A stretch of 64,000 nucleotides of DNA, from assembly GCF_000143415.4 (NCBI RefSeq), contig NW_003314376.1:418288-482287 (forward strand). The letters are read 5' to 3'. The notes under the pieces were generated by a model. It was given only the letters and a program-made list of their open reading frames with translations. It ran no database searches and had not been told where the DNA came from. Below, piece after piece: positions 16,232-27,948 of this stretch (position 1 is the first letter of the stretch; every line of letters starts with the position of its first letter). This DNA is from Selaginella moellendorffii (lineage: Eukaryota; Streptophyta; Lycopodiopsida; Selaginellales; Selaginellaceae). The position numbers were made by a program, and so were the translations under genes.

Positions 16232-17909
16232 CTTTACCCCCCTTATGGAAAATCAATGTCCTTGTTAATACTTACCCAAGTCTAACTAACTACTAAGGAA
16301 ACAACTCCAAAAGTTAATAGAAAGCACACTTTATAACAAATATACCAATGTAAATGAGTTGGGAAATTACTTCTACTTTATGTCCAAAGATGCTAAGACT
16401 TAAACATTCTATTACTGTCACCAATAAGGAAATGAATAACAAAGTTAACCACTTTTGCTACTCTAAAGACCACTCAGTTTATAAAGGAATTATACACCCT
16501 TGCCTGTAAGGATATAGAGAGAGAGCCAAAGGCATAACTCCCTTGAGAAAAATTTAACTCTGTTAAGAAGTTTTAAACAACTTTTATAAACTAGTAGAAT
16601 AAGTTGTTTATGAAAATGGGTCAACAAAAAAGAGGTAAGGACTTGTGATCAATTTATAATAGTTATCCCCATGGTTATGGATTGAACTTATGCACCAAGG
16701 TGCCAAAGTCAGCCTACCAAAATTGACCCAATATAAATGAAGAAATTTTGGATGGTAAAAAACATATTACTTTATTAATGTGCAAGAAGGATTATAAAAG
16801 TTACCTTTTATTATGATTATCATACTTTGTGATAAGCTTATGGGTATGGGTAAAATTACTAAGAGGCTCCCAAATTGATTCTCAAGTTGGATAACCTTTC
16901 CATTTGATTAGATATTCCTTGGAACAACATTATGGGCTTTGTAGGACAAAAAATTGCCTCAACCTTATACTCAAGGGCACCATTTACAACCTCCAAAAGG
17001 GGAGAATAATCCATAGAATAGTCTATAAAAGCATGATATAATGCTAACAAATTGACATAAAATATATCATATATGTAGGATAAATGCATCTAGAAGATCT
17101 AACTTATAAAATATATCACCACCTTTAACACTTGATAGGGCCTAACATATCTCAACATTAACTTCCAAGACAAAGACCCTTTAACATTCAAGTTTTGTGA
17201 GGATAATAAAACTTGGTTTCCCACTTGATAGGTTATATCCCTATGATAGTGATCCTTATCACGTTGATAATTCTTAAAGTGTTTTATTTGAACTTTTTGG
17301 TTTATTATAACATGATATTGTGAGTGCATGGAATATGGAAAAGGAATATAGAAATGTGCATATCAATTAGCCCAAAAACCCTAGCTTATATACAAGAGCA
17401 AGTGGTCTGGATTGAAATTAATCCGATAGCTACCAAAATCCCATTACACTAATATTAGTATACGGCATCATAGCCATACACTTGGCCCTCTCGTTACTTC
17501 GTTTAACAGATGATAGTTGATGCAGAAACTAATACTCTCATCAGGCTTCATCACAAGATGAGGTTCGTATATCTATTTCAAGCTTTGTCCATCACCTCAA
17601 TTACCCTAGACCAACTTTGGCATAGCTACTAATATAAATCTTAATGGTTGGGACCAACACTTTGGACATCTGTTTTGGTACAACAATTTACTAAGGAACC
17701 CCACAAGCATTCCTTTGCAACATCTCCTATGAAGAGCAACCAATAGTGCTTTGAAATATGTTGTTATAATAGATTTATGTTGTGTCCAAATGCTCAACCT
17801 AGTCATGTTAATCCTCCATGAAATAGTACTGTAGATAATCTTCAACTTGAGTATTCATGTGTTTGGTCTACCCATCAGTTTAAGGATGATAAGTTGTACT
17901 AACCTTCAA
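16232..17909 (-). mobile_element. Ty3/gypsy chromovirus pol remnant (integrase, chromodomain)
   Basis: Minus-strand reading, interrupted by many stops. From the 5' side: integrase core LKVSTTYHP then TDG (17850-17909; relatives have HPQTDGQTE), integrase C-terminal YQVGNQVLLSSQNL then KLMLRYVRPYQVLKVV (about 17110-17240), then VNLLALYHA and NGALEYKVEAIF (about 16880-17060), which resembles the start of a chromodomain. Several stops fall where relatives have glutamine (CAA or CAG read as TAA or TAG), as expected from deamination of methylated cytosine. Only the 3' third of an element remains; the part upstream of the integrase is replaced by the inverted LTR structure starting at 17910. A second LTR-like insertion interrupts it near 17317-17560. 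Confidence 0.72.
17317..17560 (+). repeat. LTR-like insertion inside the chromovirus remnant
   Basis: Begins TGTGAGTGCATGGAATATGG and shares order and wording with the sequence at about 63675-63830 (AGCCCAAAAACCCTA, then GGATTGAAATTAATC versus CAGATTAAAATCAATC, then GGCATCATAGCCATACA versus GGCATTATAACTATACA). It falls between the integrase core and the integrase C-terminal region, so it looks like a later insertion. Right border approximate. Confidence 0.45.
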
Positions 17910-18810
17910 TGTAGCGCACGTGGTTTTTACCCTTTATCCTATGATGATTTACTATAGGATAACACCACGAAGTGGAACCTAAACCCTCCATGTGCCATAT
18001 GTCATATACCATGTGCCACATGCCACGTGTCCAGAAGACAGTGGTGCGAAACCCAAGTTTCAAGGCCTTAGGCCACTAAACGAAGAAATAGTGCTAAACT
18101 CCCGAGCATGGAGCCAATGAGCAATAGCACTAGAGCACAGAACGACTCCCGAGCATTTAGCCCAAGGAGTGAAGGAATAGGAGCACGGAGCAACTTGGAA
18201 CAATCCTAGAGCAACTAGCATCCCAATGTTAGGACCAGCACATAAAATGGAGCCAAACAGAGTCTAGTGCTATTTCAGCATACTAGTTGCCTAACGCGAG
18301 GACATGAGTACTCCACTAGCTAGCATGGTGTGGAACTTGGGTTTAAACCCAAGCCAAACGCAGAACAAGGACAGGCATGCAAGTGGGAGTTAGATTATGC
18401 CTCAGATTGGTCGGCCATGCCCAACCTACCTCCTTTCCCTACTATACATTTGAAACCGGTATGCCGAAATAGCACTACACTCTGTTTGGCTCCGTTTTGC
18501 GTGCTGGTCTTGGCAATAGGATGCTGGTTGCTCTAGGACTGTTCCAAGTCATTCCAGGCTCCTATCCCTTCGCTCCTTGGGCTATATGCTCAAGAGTTGA
18601 TCTGTGGTTCAGTTTCGTCATTCCTTGGCTCCATGCTTGGGAGTTTGGTACCGTTCAGTGGCCCAAGGCCTTGAACCTTGGGTTCCACACCACTGTCCTT
18701 TGGACACATGGCATGTGTCATGTGGCATAAAGAGGGTTTAGGTTCTGCTACGTGGTGTTATCCTATGGTAAATCACCATAGGATAAGGGGTCAAAACCAC
18801 GTGCGCTACA
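17910..18810. repeat. 901-bp inverted repeat built from two opposed LTR fragments
   Basis: The left end TGTAGCGCACGTGG is the reverse complement of the right end CCACGTGCGCTACA, and the arms (about 17910-18285 and 18457-18810) match over their length with mismatches, around a spacer of about 170 bp. Both arms and the spacer correspond to the 3' half of the LTR at 25326-26493, one inverted against the other. The right arm is followed directly by TTTGGTATAAGAGGATAC, close to the tRNA-iMet primer-binding site seen after many plant LTRs. The right arm therefore behaves as the end of a 5' LTR on the plus strand. Confidence 0.7.
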
Positions 18811-21800
18811 TTTGGTATAAGAGGATACATCTCAGCGAGTATTATCCAATAAGATTGGGCAACTAGTCTCGTTGCATATGCAGAGATGAAAACAATGATG
18901 CAAGTGGGTACATGTTTGGGTGCAAAAACTTTGTAATTGTTCCTTGGGTATAGATTTTGGTTACCTTTTGTACCGCATTATGTGAGCTTGCTCTTGGGCT
19001 TATAAGAGGGATTGAGATGTTTCGTTTGCATGAGTTTGCACTTGGGCTCGTGAGTGAGGCACATTAGCAACTTAAGGTTACATTTTGAGTTGGCAGGATT
19101 AATGTTAGCCTGTCAGTGGTTCCATGAGTTGTTCTAGTAGTTCCATGAATTGTTCCATGTACTATGGGTGAAAGTAAACTTTGGGTTTACTATAAGTGGC
19201 AAATAGGCTAATCCGTAACTATTTAGCATGGCACTAGTGGATCCTTCCTAAGCATGATTATAAGTGAATCAATCAAGACTATAGGGATGAGTCTATTGAT
19301 TCAAGTAACCATTGCCGTGCTCTCTCATAAACTTTTTTTGGATTGGACTAAAGGTAATGCGAAAGCAAGCTTGAGGTTTAGTCAAAAAGATAAAACCGAA
19401 AAAAGAATTGTCAGGGACGAAGGATCAAACACATAAATCATTTTCTCTCCTTGGAGATATGATTTGCAACGAAGTGTGACTCATTACTTGTGTTCACATT
19501 ATGCAATCGAGAGCCCCTACCTTGATGCATGTTGAAAATGATAGTCTTACAAGTGGTGAGTTATGGGATGGATAGCGGTGAAGCACTATACCATTTTGTT
19601 TAGACTTGTTATTGAAGACTTGGGTTGCAATGCTCAATTCTTTTTCGGGGAACTTTGCTATTGCTCTTTGAGTAGCTTAGTGTTGGATTAGTTTTGAGTT
19701 TGGTCGGAAAGAGAGTGGCATGAGCTTGTCCGTGTTGTGAACAAAAGTTAGTGGTGTTGGGTGTTGTAAATCTTTATCAGTGGAATGTGGCATTTATGTT
19801 GTATTTTGTTGAATTGAGTTAGCACTTGATACTCACATAAACCTTTGAGGTAATGACATTGGCATTGCTCTTGGTGTTGCTTAATTAATGATTAAGTCAT
19901 TGTGATACTTATATCATATCCATGTGATAATAAGCAATGTGTTTACCAAGTTATTTGGTTAAACGATGATCAATCCCAAAGTGGTTGATGATGAAGCTAG
20001 TTTACTTGCACAAAATAGCAGTGTAGTAGCTTTGACTAGATTCTCGATGATGGTCCATTATGCTAAGCTTAAGTTTGTACCTTGTTTCCTAGGGTTTGCC
20101 CATAAGGTGTTAGAAAAGGTTATAGCATTCATTTGCTATAGCTTGTAGGTTGATCTGTTAACATTTGGAGTAAATTATTGGATGGAAAAAGTGTGTAATT
20201 GAGGCATTAACATCACTAGCACTTATGCTAGTGGAGATAACATTGTTATGTCGAGTGATAAGGAATTTCCTTGGAGTTTGATTTTCTATATCATTTTTTT
20301 TGTTAGTGTTTTTGCTTCACATTGGATCTTGAAGGTGGTTGAAGAACAGTGTTAGTGCAATATGGATATCCAAAAATGGTGGTCTTTGTGATCAAGCCTT
20401 GGATGTTCATTTTGCATTTTGTAAATATCGGTGTTGAATGTCAGATATATGGGCAAAGATGTTCAAGGCTAAAACATACTATGGGTCATGAGAATTTGTG
20501 TTGAGGTGAATCTATGTGAAGTTGTAGGTAGGAGGAAGTTAGTTGAGTCTTGAAAGTTTGTGTTTCTAAACTGAAAGTCATTTTTTTTCTAGGATGGAAA
20601 ATTTTTCTACAAATTTTCTTAGACTTTTCCAATGGCTAATTTGTTAATCATTTTGTCCGAAAACCATTCCATTTTTGTAAACCAATACAAACTAGTGAAA
20701 GGGTTGGAGTTGACTTTAGCTAGCTTAGGCCTTAGTAAGTAGTTTGTATGATGTGGCCCGAAAAAGATGCTGACTTTTGAGGCTAAGGCAATTGAGTTGA
20801 ATAGAGTCTAAAGTTAGTGTAGGGAAGTGGCCGTTGCACTTTTCCCAAAAAAGTGACCTTTATGCCTTTCTTTTATAGTATTGTACTTAGTGGCAGGTTG
20901 CACCTTGCATTTTTTTAAACTCTATGAGAGTAGTAAGCTCTCACTGATCTAGACTTGGTATTGGTGGCCGTACATCTTAGCTGAGGATAGTGATGTCCAA
21001 CTTAATTGTTTAAAGTTAAGATGTTGGTACCTATATTATAGCTTTGGTTATAAGGAGGTTGTGTACCACTATGAGTCCATCTCATAGTCTTCACTTTAGT
21101 TTCGACTAAATGTTAATCATGCATAGCTAGCCTCTTTAAGGCATGCTTAAAGCTCATTTGACTAAACGCAAAAATGACCTTATTGCGGTTGAGTTGGATT
21201 CAAGTGGTCATTTAGTTCATGCTTGTCCATGAACCTTTATCTCGGTTGAGGTATTACATTCATGTTGGATAAGTATATAACTCAATGGCATGGTGAATCA
21301 CTCCTTGATGAAGTGTTATTTGTTGCTGAGTAATGTTGAAGAATTGGTCTCAGATACTAATTAAGGTATCTTCGATTTCGGTTAGCATAGTTGTTAGAGA
21401 GTTTTAGGTGGTGATTTACTCTTGCTTTCTTTTAGCTTTGTTTTAGTGTTGATGGCATTAAAGTGATGCCTTGTTGTTGACATTATTGATGTTAAGATTC
21501 AAATGAGATGAGATGTCTCTTCGTAGGATTGATATTGAGTCTCATTAGTCTCAATGCAATTAGTGTTGATGCTTGAGCTATAGCTTTGTGTTATTGGCAT
21601 TCATGCATTTACTAATTAACAACTATATTGATGTTCAAATGAGCTAAGTGGCAAGTTTGAGTTAGTTGTGTTTTAGACGAGATTATTTAGTAGGGGTTGA
21701 GCTTTGGCTTTTCATTTAGTTATGGACAACACTAACTTTACGAGATGAAGAGTTAGTGATTAGTATTAAAGTGATTGAATCTTTATTGAATTTCAGTTAG

Positions 21801-23444
21801 GATATACCAATCATTGATGATTCTTCTTGTGCTTGTTATGAAGTGAGTCACATCTTGCTATAGATGGATTCATCGAGGATCGATTAGATGATCACTTGTT
21901 AAGCATAGCTTTATTATGCTTGGCTTTTGGACTAATGCAAATATGCTCTTCATTAGTTTTGCATTATGAAGTTTAACTTCTAAATGTGTTGAGGAAGATA
22001 TTGTGGGTTATACCATGATTTCTTTTTTAATATTGAAGTTAGTTCATGCAAAGCTTGTGATCATTATTAAACAAGACTTAGCTATGGGCTTCTTTGAGCT
22101 TTTGGTTCCTTGAGCTTTCATGCTTGTGGTCCATTTGTTAAAAGTTGTTGGGGAAGGCATTTTTGCTCATTAGCTTCGATGTTGAAGTTGGCTTCTGCAT
22201 CTAGCAATCATTGGTGATGATTGACTATCAGTTAGGATAGTTGATTATCCTTGTCAAGGGTTTTGCTTGATTATTGTTGGTATAGAATCATTTGCCGTTC
22301 TTCAGGATGGTAAATTCTTTCTTCGATAATGATTATGTATCTCTTCATTGATGGAATGATTGATGTTCTTTCATGATAGTTAATTGCTCTCTTTAATGAC
22401 TTATAGCTTTTTACAATACCATATGTTCTTTGTGGTTTGCTTTGGATTGGTTTCTTAGGTTTGAGACACCAGGAGGATGTTGCTGACACTTGCTTAAACA
22501 ACTCTAGTTTTTATGTATTGTTGACCAGGATCTAGTCAGATTGGCTAGTGCGGTAGTTGGCATGAATCAGTGTTTGTTGATCTTCCCACATTCATTCTAT
22601 TCTGTTGATTACTGTTCGAGTTAGTTCTGTTAGATTAGGATGTATTTTCTTCGGGTGATACATTCGTAAGTATTGTGCTTGCCAGTCAATGATACTTTGT
22701 GTTCTTTTAGTTGTCTTTTGTAAGTTGTTTCACATGCTATTTGCAATCTTTGATAGTTAAGTTTTGTTATTAAGTGTTCTTAATGATACACTTACTATTG
22801 ACTTTTGTTGGATGGTGATTCTTATGTTTACCAATTATGATCCTCTTGGTGGTTCCTATACTATAATACTAGTTTATCATATGATAACTTACTTGGAACA
22901 TTTGTGTTCTAATCTAAGATTTATTCACTGATAGACAGACTGGCTTCGGCACTTCGTATGCATGGTGAAATCTCTAGCAATGGGGTAATTACTGTCCACT
23001 GATCACATAACCCGCCTCTTTGTCGATGTTCCTTATTCCATTCAAAGGGCGTAATTGTGTAAACAACTTTAACTACCTGTTTACAGTAGTTTATCTAAAC
23101 CTTACTGATGGGTTTAGTTTCTTTGCTCAGGAGGGTTGGGGCCTCTGGCTTCTCTCTCTATATTCCTGTAGGCAGGGGCATATCACATTTTTGTAAGTTG
23201 GGTGACACCCAGAGCAGTAAGGGTGATTGACTCCGTTGGTCATTTCCTTGTCGGTGACGGCCGGAAGGTGTCTGAGTTAGTAGCGCAACCACATTAGATA
23301 AAGAAGTTTCCCTAACTCATTTAAGTTGGTGCATTTTTCATATAGTGTGAATACTGTAAACTTTTTTTGGAGTTATTTCCTTGGCAGTATTCTAGACTTG
23401 AGTATGCATTGATGAGGACGTCGATCTTCCCTAGGGGGGGAGAG
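18811..23444 (+). mobile_element. Internal region of a plus-strand LTR retrotransposon with almost no coding capacity
   Basis: Starts with a primer-binding-site-like TTTGGTATAAGAGG and ends with a purine tract CTAGGGGGGGAGAG immediately before an LTR starting TGTCACAAATGTGAC. Those two landmarks define about 4.6 kb of internal sequence. I find no gag, protease, reverse transcriptase or integrase motif in any frame, only short frames. Two explanations fit: a large non-coding retrotransposon derivative (LARD), or a coding element decayed beyond recognition by eye. The T/G-rich plus strand could itself result from biased C-to-T decay. Confidence 0.55.
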
Positions 23445-23900
23445 TGTCACAAATGTGACTTTGGGTATCGAAAGTTACCTGTCGGCTAGTCCTTTCGGAT
23501 ATTCTTTCCTTACTGCCATGACGGCAGGAGGTCAGTATTGTTGGGCTTATTATCAGTTCCCACTTGGGCTAGTTGAAAAACTTGTCAATGACCGTGTACT
23601 TAAATTGAATAAACATAAGGTAGGAACCCTATGTGTTTCTTGTTGAGCACGGCTTGGTTTGAAAAACTCCTGTCATTAACTTGCACTTGCTAGTATCAAA
23701 AACCCTTGCGATATTGAGATTGGTCCCTCAATATTCGCTACATGATAACTTACCATGTATGCCAAACACCCTTGCTATCATGCCCTTTGTGTTAGTCTCG
23801 TTTTGGTCCCAAATGCTATTTATGGAAAGTGTCTAGATTTGCTCATTTAGCATATCTACGGAATGTAGAGATTGTCCTGAACACAATGGTGTTCATCCCG
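23445..23900 (+). repeat. Truncated 3' LTR (TGTCACAAATGTGAC...)
   Basis: Forward-strand LTR beginning at the purine tract. It matches the reverse complement of the solo LTR from 26493 down to about 26030 (shared: AATATTGAG followed by ACCAATCTC in the complement, GCATGATAG, GTCTAGATTTGCT, ACACAATGGTGTTC). Similarity stops near 23900, where a 5S-like module begins, so the remaining part of the LTR has been lost or replaced. Confidence 0.6.
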
Positions 23901-25320
23901 AGGTTTTGAGATATTTAAGGTTAAATGTCTTTATGTTTAAATAATATTACACTAAGTGACCTTAGTCCAAACTTAGGTGCTTACATTTAATATCAAAGGG
24001 GTCTTGGTCCAACTTTTGTTAATTGGGTAAGGGAATCACACTAACATGTTGAGATTGATATTTGGTAAGTCTAGTTTACCTCCAACTGGGCTTGACTTGA
24101 AGGGTAAAAGTGCTAGCTTTGATCATGTGGTCAACGTCATTCAAAAGAAAGCTCAAGGGTATATTAAAGCATATTAGGGTAAGGAACTTAACCTTCATAA
24201 TGGAGCAGTGGCACAGTGGAGTTTTTTAGGTAGCTCGAGGGTGGTTGGGTGGTGAAGAACTTCAAAAGAGGGCATAATATAATCTAGGGAGACTAGATCT
24301 TTATCTTTTCATGCCATATCATAACATTAGTATTAGAGGCAATCTAGTTTACCTCTAATTAGCCTTGATCTGAGGGGTAAGAGCAATTAAAAGGAATAAC
24401 TCGAGAAGCAATCCATAAAAGTTAGGCTTGACCTGAGGGGTTATCCTTGACCTTTGTTGATTGGCTAGAGGAATCATACCAACATGTTGAGACTAATATC
24501 TGGCAAGTCTAATTTACCTCCAGCTAGGTTCAACCCAGGTAAAGGCAACTAAAGGGAATGACTTAAGAAACAATTCATAAGAGTTTAAATATAAAGGGAA
24601 AAAGCTTATGAATAATAATGCTTCTCATTTTTTAATTAATTAAGAGTGTTAGGATACTTCGGGTTAAGTGTCTTAGGGTTTGAATAGTACTGGGCTGGGT
24701 GACCTCTCGGGAAGTTCAAACTCAATCCTTTACAATACACAAGTAGATAATAAAAAATAAATAGTAATGGGATAAAATAATTTTAATATAGTTGGCTCTC
24801 CTTTGCCTTCTTGGTTGGGTGGCAAAGAAAAAGATGATCCCATTGGCTTTTATAGTGGATGGTTAAAATATGTAAATAACTAAAAAGGATAATTTAAGAA
24901 ATGGTCCATTTAAGTTTAAATATAGAGGGAAAAAGCCTATGGGCCAATAAAAGGTGTAAATAACTAAAAAGAATACTTTAAGAAATAGTCTATTTAGCCT
25001 ATGAATAATGCATATGTGAATTTGTAAGGAAGCATGGTTTACAAGAAATACACTCCATTTTCTAATTGGTTAAGGGTTTTAGGATATATGGAGTTAAGTA
25101 TATTTATAATATTAGGCTTAGTGATTTCTTGGGAAGATCAAATTTAAGAGCTTATAAATATGATAATAGAATGAGATTTAAATATTTTATTATTATAAAT
25201 CTTAATGGGGATAAATAGGGATAAAATAGCCATTAAAAGCTCTTAGTTACCCCTTTTCTAATTAGCTTAAAGGGATATACAAAACTTCTATGGTTGTTCT
25301 ATAGTAATTTACTATAGAAT
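23901..25320 (+). repeat. Repeat tract with three 5S-rRNA-like modules
   Basis: The module at 24652-24717 reads ACTTCGGGTTAAGTG, then AGTACTGGGCTGGGTGACCT and CGGGAAGTTC, which is the 3' half of plant 5S rRNA (consensus GTTAAGCGTGCTTGGG, AGTAGTACT, GGATGGGTGACCTCC, GGGAAGTCC). More decayed versions lie at 25081-25139 and 23901-23970. Between them are diverged direct repeats, for example AACATGTTGAGA at about 24044 and 24484, and TTTAAATATA..GGGAAAAAGC at about 24587 and 24928. The 5S similarity covers only the internal promoter half, so this is not a working 5S gene. 5S-derived sequence inside LTRs is known from Cassandra-type TRIM elements; whether this belongs to that class is inference. 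Confidence 0.6.
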
Positions 25321-26498
25321 ATAGTTGTAGCGCACGTGGTTTTAACCCTTTATCCTATGGTGATTTACCATAGGATAACACCACAAAGCAGAACTTAAAC
25401 CCTCTTTATGCCACGTGACACATGCCACATGTTATATGCCACGTGTCCAAAGGACAGTTATGCGGAACCTGAGGTTCAGGGACTTGGGCCACTGAACGAA
25501 GGAACAGTGCCAAACTCCCAAGCATAAAGCCAAAGAATGACGGAACCGGTCCATGGAGCAACTCCCGAGCATACAGCCCAAGGAGCGAAGGGACAGGAGC
25601 TCGGAGCGACTTGGAACAGTCCTGGAGCAATCAGCATCCCAATGCCAGGACCAGCATGCTAAACGGAGCTAAATGGAGTTTGGCGCTATTTCGACATATC
25701 GGTGGCCTAATGTGAGGACATGGGTACTGCACTAGCTAGCATGGAATGGAACTTGGGCTTAGACCCAAACAGAATGCAAAACAAGGACAAGCATGCAAGC
25801 AGGAGCTAGACTATGCCTCAAGTTGGTTGGCCATGCCCGACCTACCCACTATCCCTATTATACATTTGGAACCCTCTATAGCGCCCCCCCCGCCCCTTCC
25901 CCCCCTTCCCCCCCCTTTTAGGAACACATGCTTTAGGCTTTCACCCCAAGCCTCCCTTAGTATCAGGAGTTAGTCTCTGGGATAAGTTTGAAACTTACTA
26001 AATATGGAATGGCACTAGATTGTGTATTTGGACACAGGACGAACACCATTGTGTTTAGGCCGATTTCTACATTCTGTAAATATGCCAAATAAGCAAATCT
26101 AGACACTTTCCATAAATAACATTTGGGACTGAATTGAGACTAATGCTAAGGGCATGATAGTGAGGGTGTTTGGCAGACACAGTAAGTTATCATCCAGTGA
26201 TATTGAGGGACCAATCTCAATACGCGAGGGTTCTTGTCAAGCCAGTGCAAGACAGAGCAAAAGAGAACTAAGAGTCAGGCTAAGTATGCTCAGCTAAAAA
26301 CACATAGGAGTTCCTACCTTATGTCCATCTGGCTAAGTACAGATGCTAAGCCCAATAAATTAACACTTGAACAAGAGGGGTTGATAAAGGGAACCAGCAA
26401 TACCGACTTCCTGCCATCGTGGCAGTAAAGTAAGAGTATCCGTAAAGACTGGCTGATAAGTAACTTTCAATACCCGAAGTCACATTCGCAACAATAGT
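25321..26498 (-). mobile_element. Solo LTR (25326-26493) with 5-bp target-site duplication ATAGT
   Basis: On the minus strand the LTR runs from TGTTGCGAATGTGACTT (26493) to CACGTGCGCTACA (25326), 1,168 bp, with canonical TG...CA ends. The plus-strand flanks are ATAGT at 25321-25325 and ATAGT at 26494-26498, an exact duplication. No primer-binding site or internal sequence is attached, so this is a solo LTR left by recombination between the two LTRs of an inserted element. It is the best preserved member of the family that also gave the LTRs at 15590-16231, 17910-18810 and 23445. A cytosine-rich run lies at about 25884-25918. Confidence 0.85.
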
Positions 26499-27948
26499 GT
26501 ACTACATTTGGTATCAAAAAGATAAAATATGTTATAACTCAGTTGTAAACTTAGTCATAAATATTTTAGTCATATTTAGTCATGCTCGTGGAGGTCAGCT
26601 CTATGAAGAGAGCTTTTATGAATAGTGCTTTGCTAGTAGTTCCATTATTAGTGGTGAAGTCTATATTTTGCAAAACAAAAGTGACTTGAATAGTATGAAA
26701 TCAATAAATAAAGTTTTGTAATAAAAATCTTATATATACTACCTCTTAGTATATATGCTGAACTTCATATTAGATTGTTAGCTTCTATGACTTGTGTTTG
26801 GAAAAATTATTGAAGGTATGTAATTCAATCCATACTTTATGCTTGCCAAGATTGATAAAGTATTATATATGTTATGTTGAGCTAGAAATGTAGTCATGGT
26901 CTGTTATAATTTTTTTTCCTATTTTTCTTGAAGTAAAATTAATATAATTTGATATATTGGTGGAGAATTTAGAATTCAACTAAATACAATTTGAAATGGG
27001 GAAAAACTAAAACTATGCTAGATGGAGAATGGCCATGTATAACTTCTCAAGAGCTCTTTTAAAGACTAAAGTCACTATAGGTAGTGTTGTTGTAATATAG
27101 TCTTTGAGTTTGTTACATCTGCTAATGCATATTCCTTTGACAAGTCTAAGTGTAATATATATTGTTCATTCAGTTTTATATTAGTATAATGATTCAAGAT
27201 TGTTGCTATATCACTTATAAGGTAAAATGTTATTCAACTATAGTCAATTAAATATTTTCATCCCATAATCAAGTTTAATTCAAAGCATAATTTTGGATGT
27301 TTAAACTAAAACTTTTATCTAATTGGAAAACCACTTTATTTTTAAATTTGAACTATGCTCTTTTATTTCTAATTATGAAGAACAAATTATATTATTTATC
27401 CAAAAATAGTGCCAAGTTATTTTCAGAAATTTTCTAAAGTGAACATTTATAAATCAATAATAAATTGTTTGATATAACTATCAATTGATAATGGCTACTG
27501 ATCAGAAGTTGGCTTAGTGTTAACACTAAGTTTGATTTTCAACTCACTTAAAAAAAAACTCATTTAAACTACTTGGTTCTACTTTTGGTCATCCTATTAT
27601 TCTTTGAGCTGTTTATTAAATTATATGGCTATTATATTTAGATATCTCTTGATTTGCTTAAAATAAATTCCTCATAATTCATATTATTTTAAAATATGAG
27701 TTGATAAAATTAATAATATAGTAAATAATATATAATTTTATTTTCATATGACTCATAAATGCTCGATATTCCATATATAGAATTTTTTCTCATAGAATCA
27801 GGATCTTGATTACAGTTTAATCTATATGTACTTTTGTAAGAATTTAGAATATTCTTTAAACATGTATAATATCAATATTCTTTTTCTTATTTAAAACTTA
27901 TACTATAAATAATAATATCTTATCATTTAGAGTTCTATTTTCTATATC
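26499..27948. other. AT-rich intergenic region
   Basis: Begins with TGTACTACATTTGGTATCAA, which resembles an LTR end followed by a primer-binding site of the same retroelement family, so the solo LTR may itself have landed in older retroelement DNA. The rest is AT-rich with no gene or clear repeat seen. Confidence 0.4.

Noticed and set aside
24203-24270. A tRNA gene (box-A-like TGGCACAGTGG; also TGGCGCAGAGG at 58478)
   Set aside because: No box B (GGTTCGANTCC) or cloverleaf follows at the right distance; better explained as part of a repeat.
24652-24717. A functional 5S rRNA gene
   Set aside because: Only the 3' half of the 5S sequence is recognisable, with many substitutions and no complete 120-nt unit.
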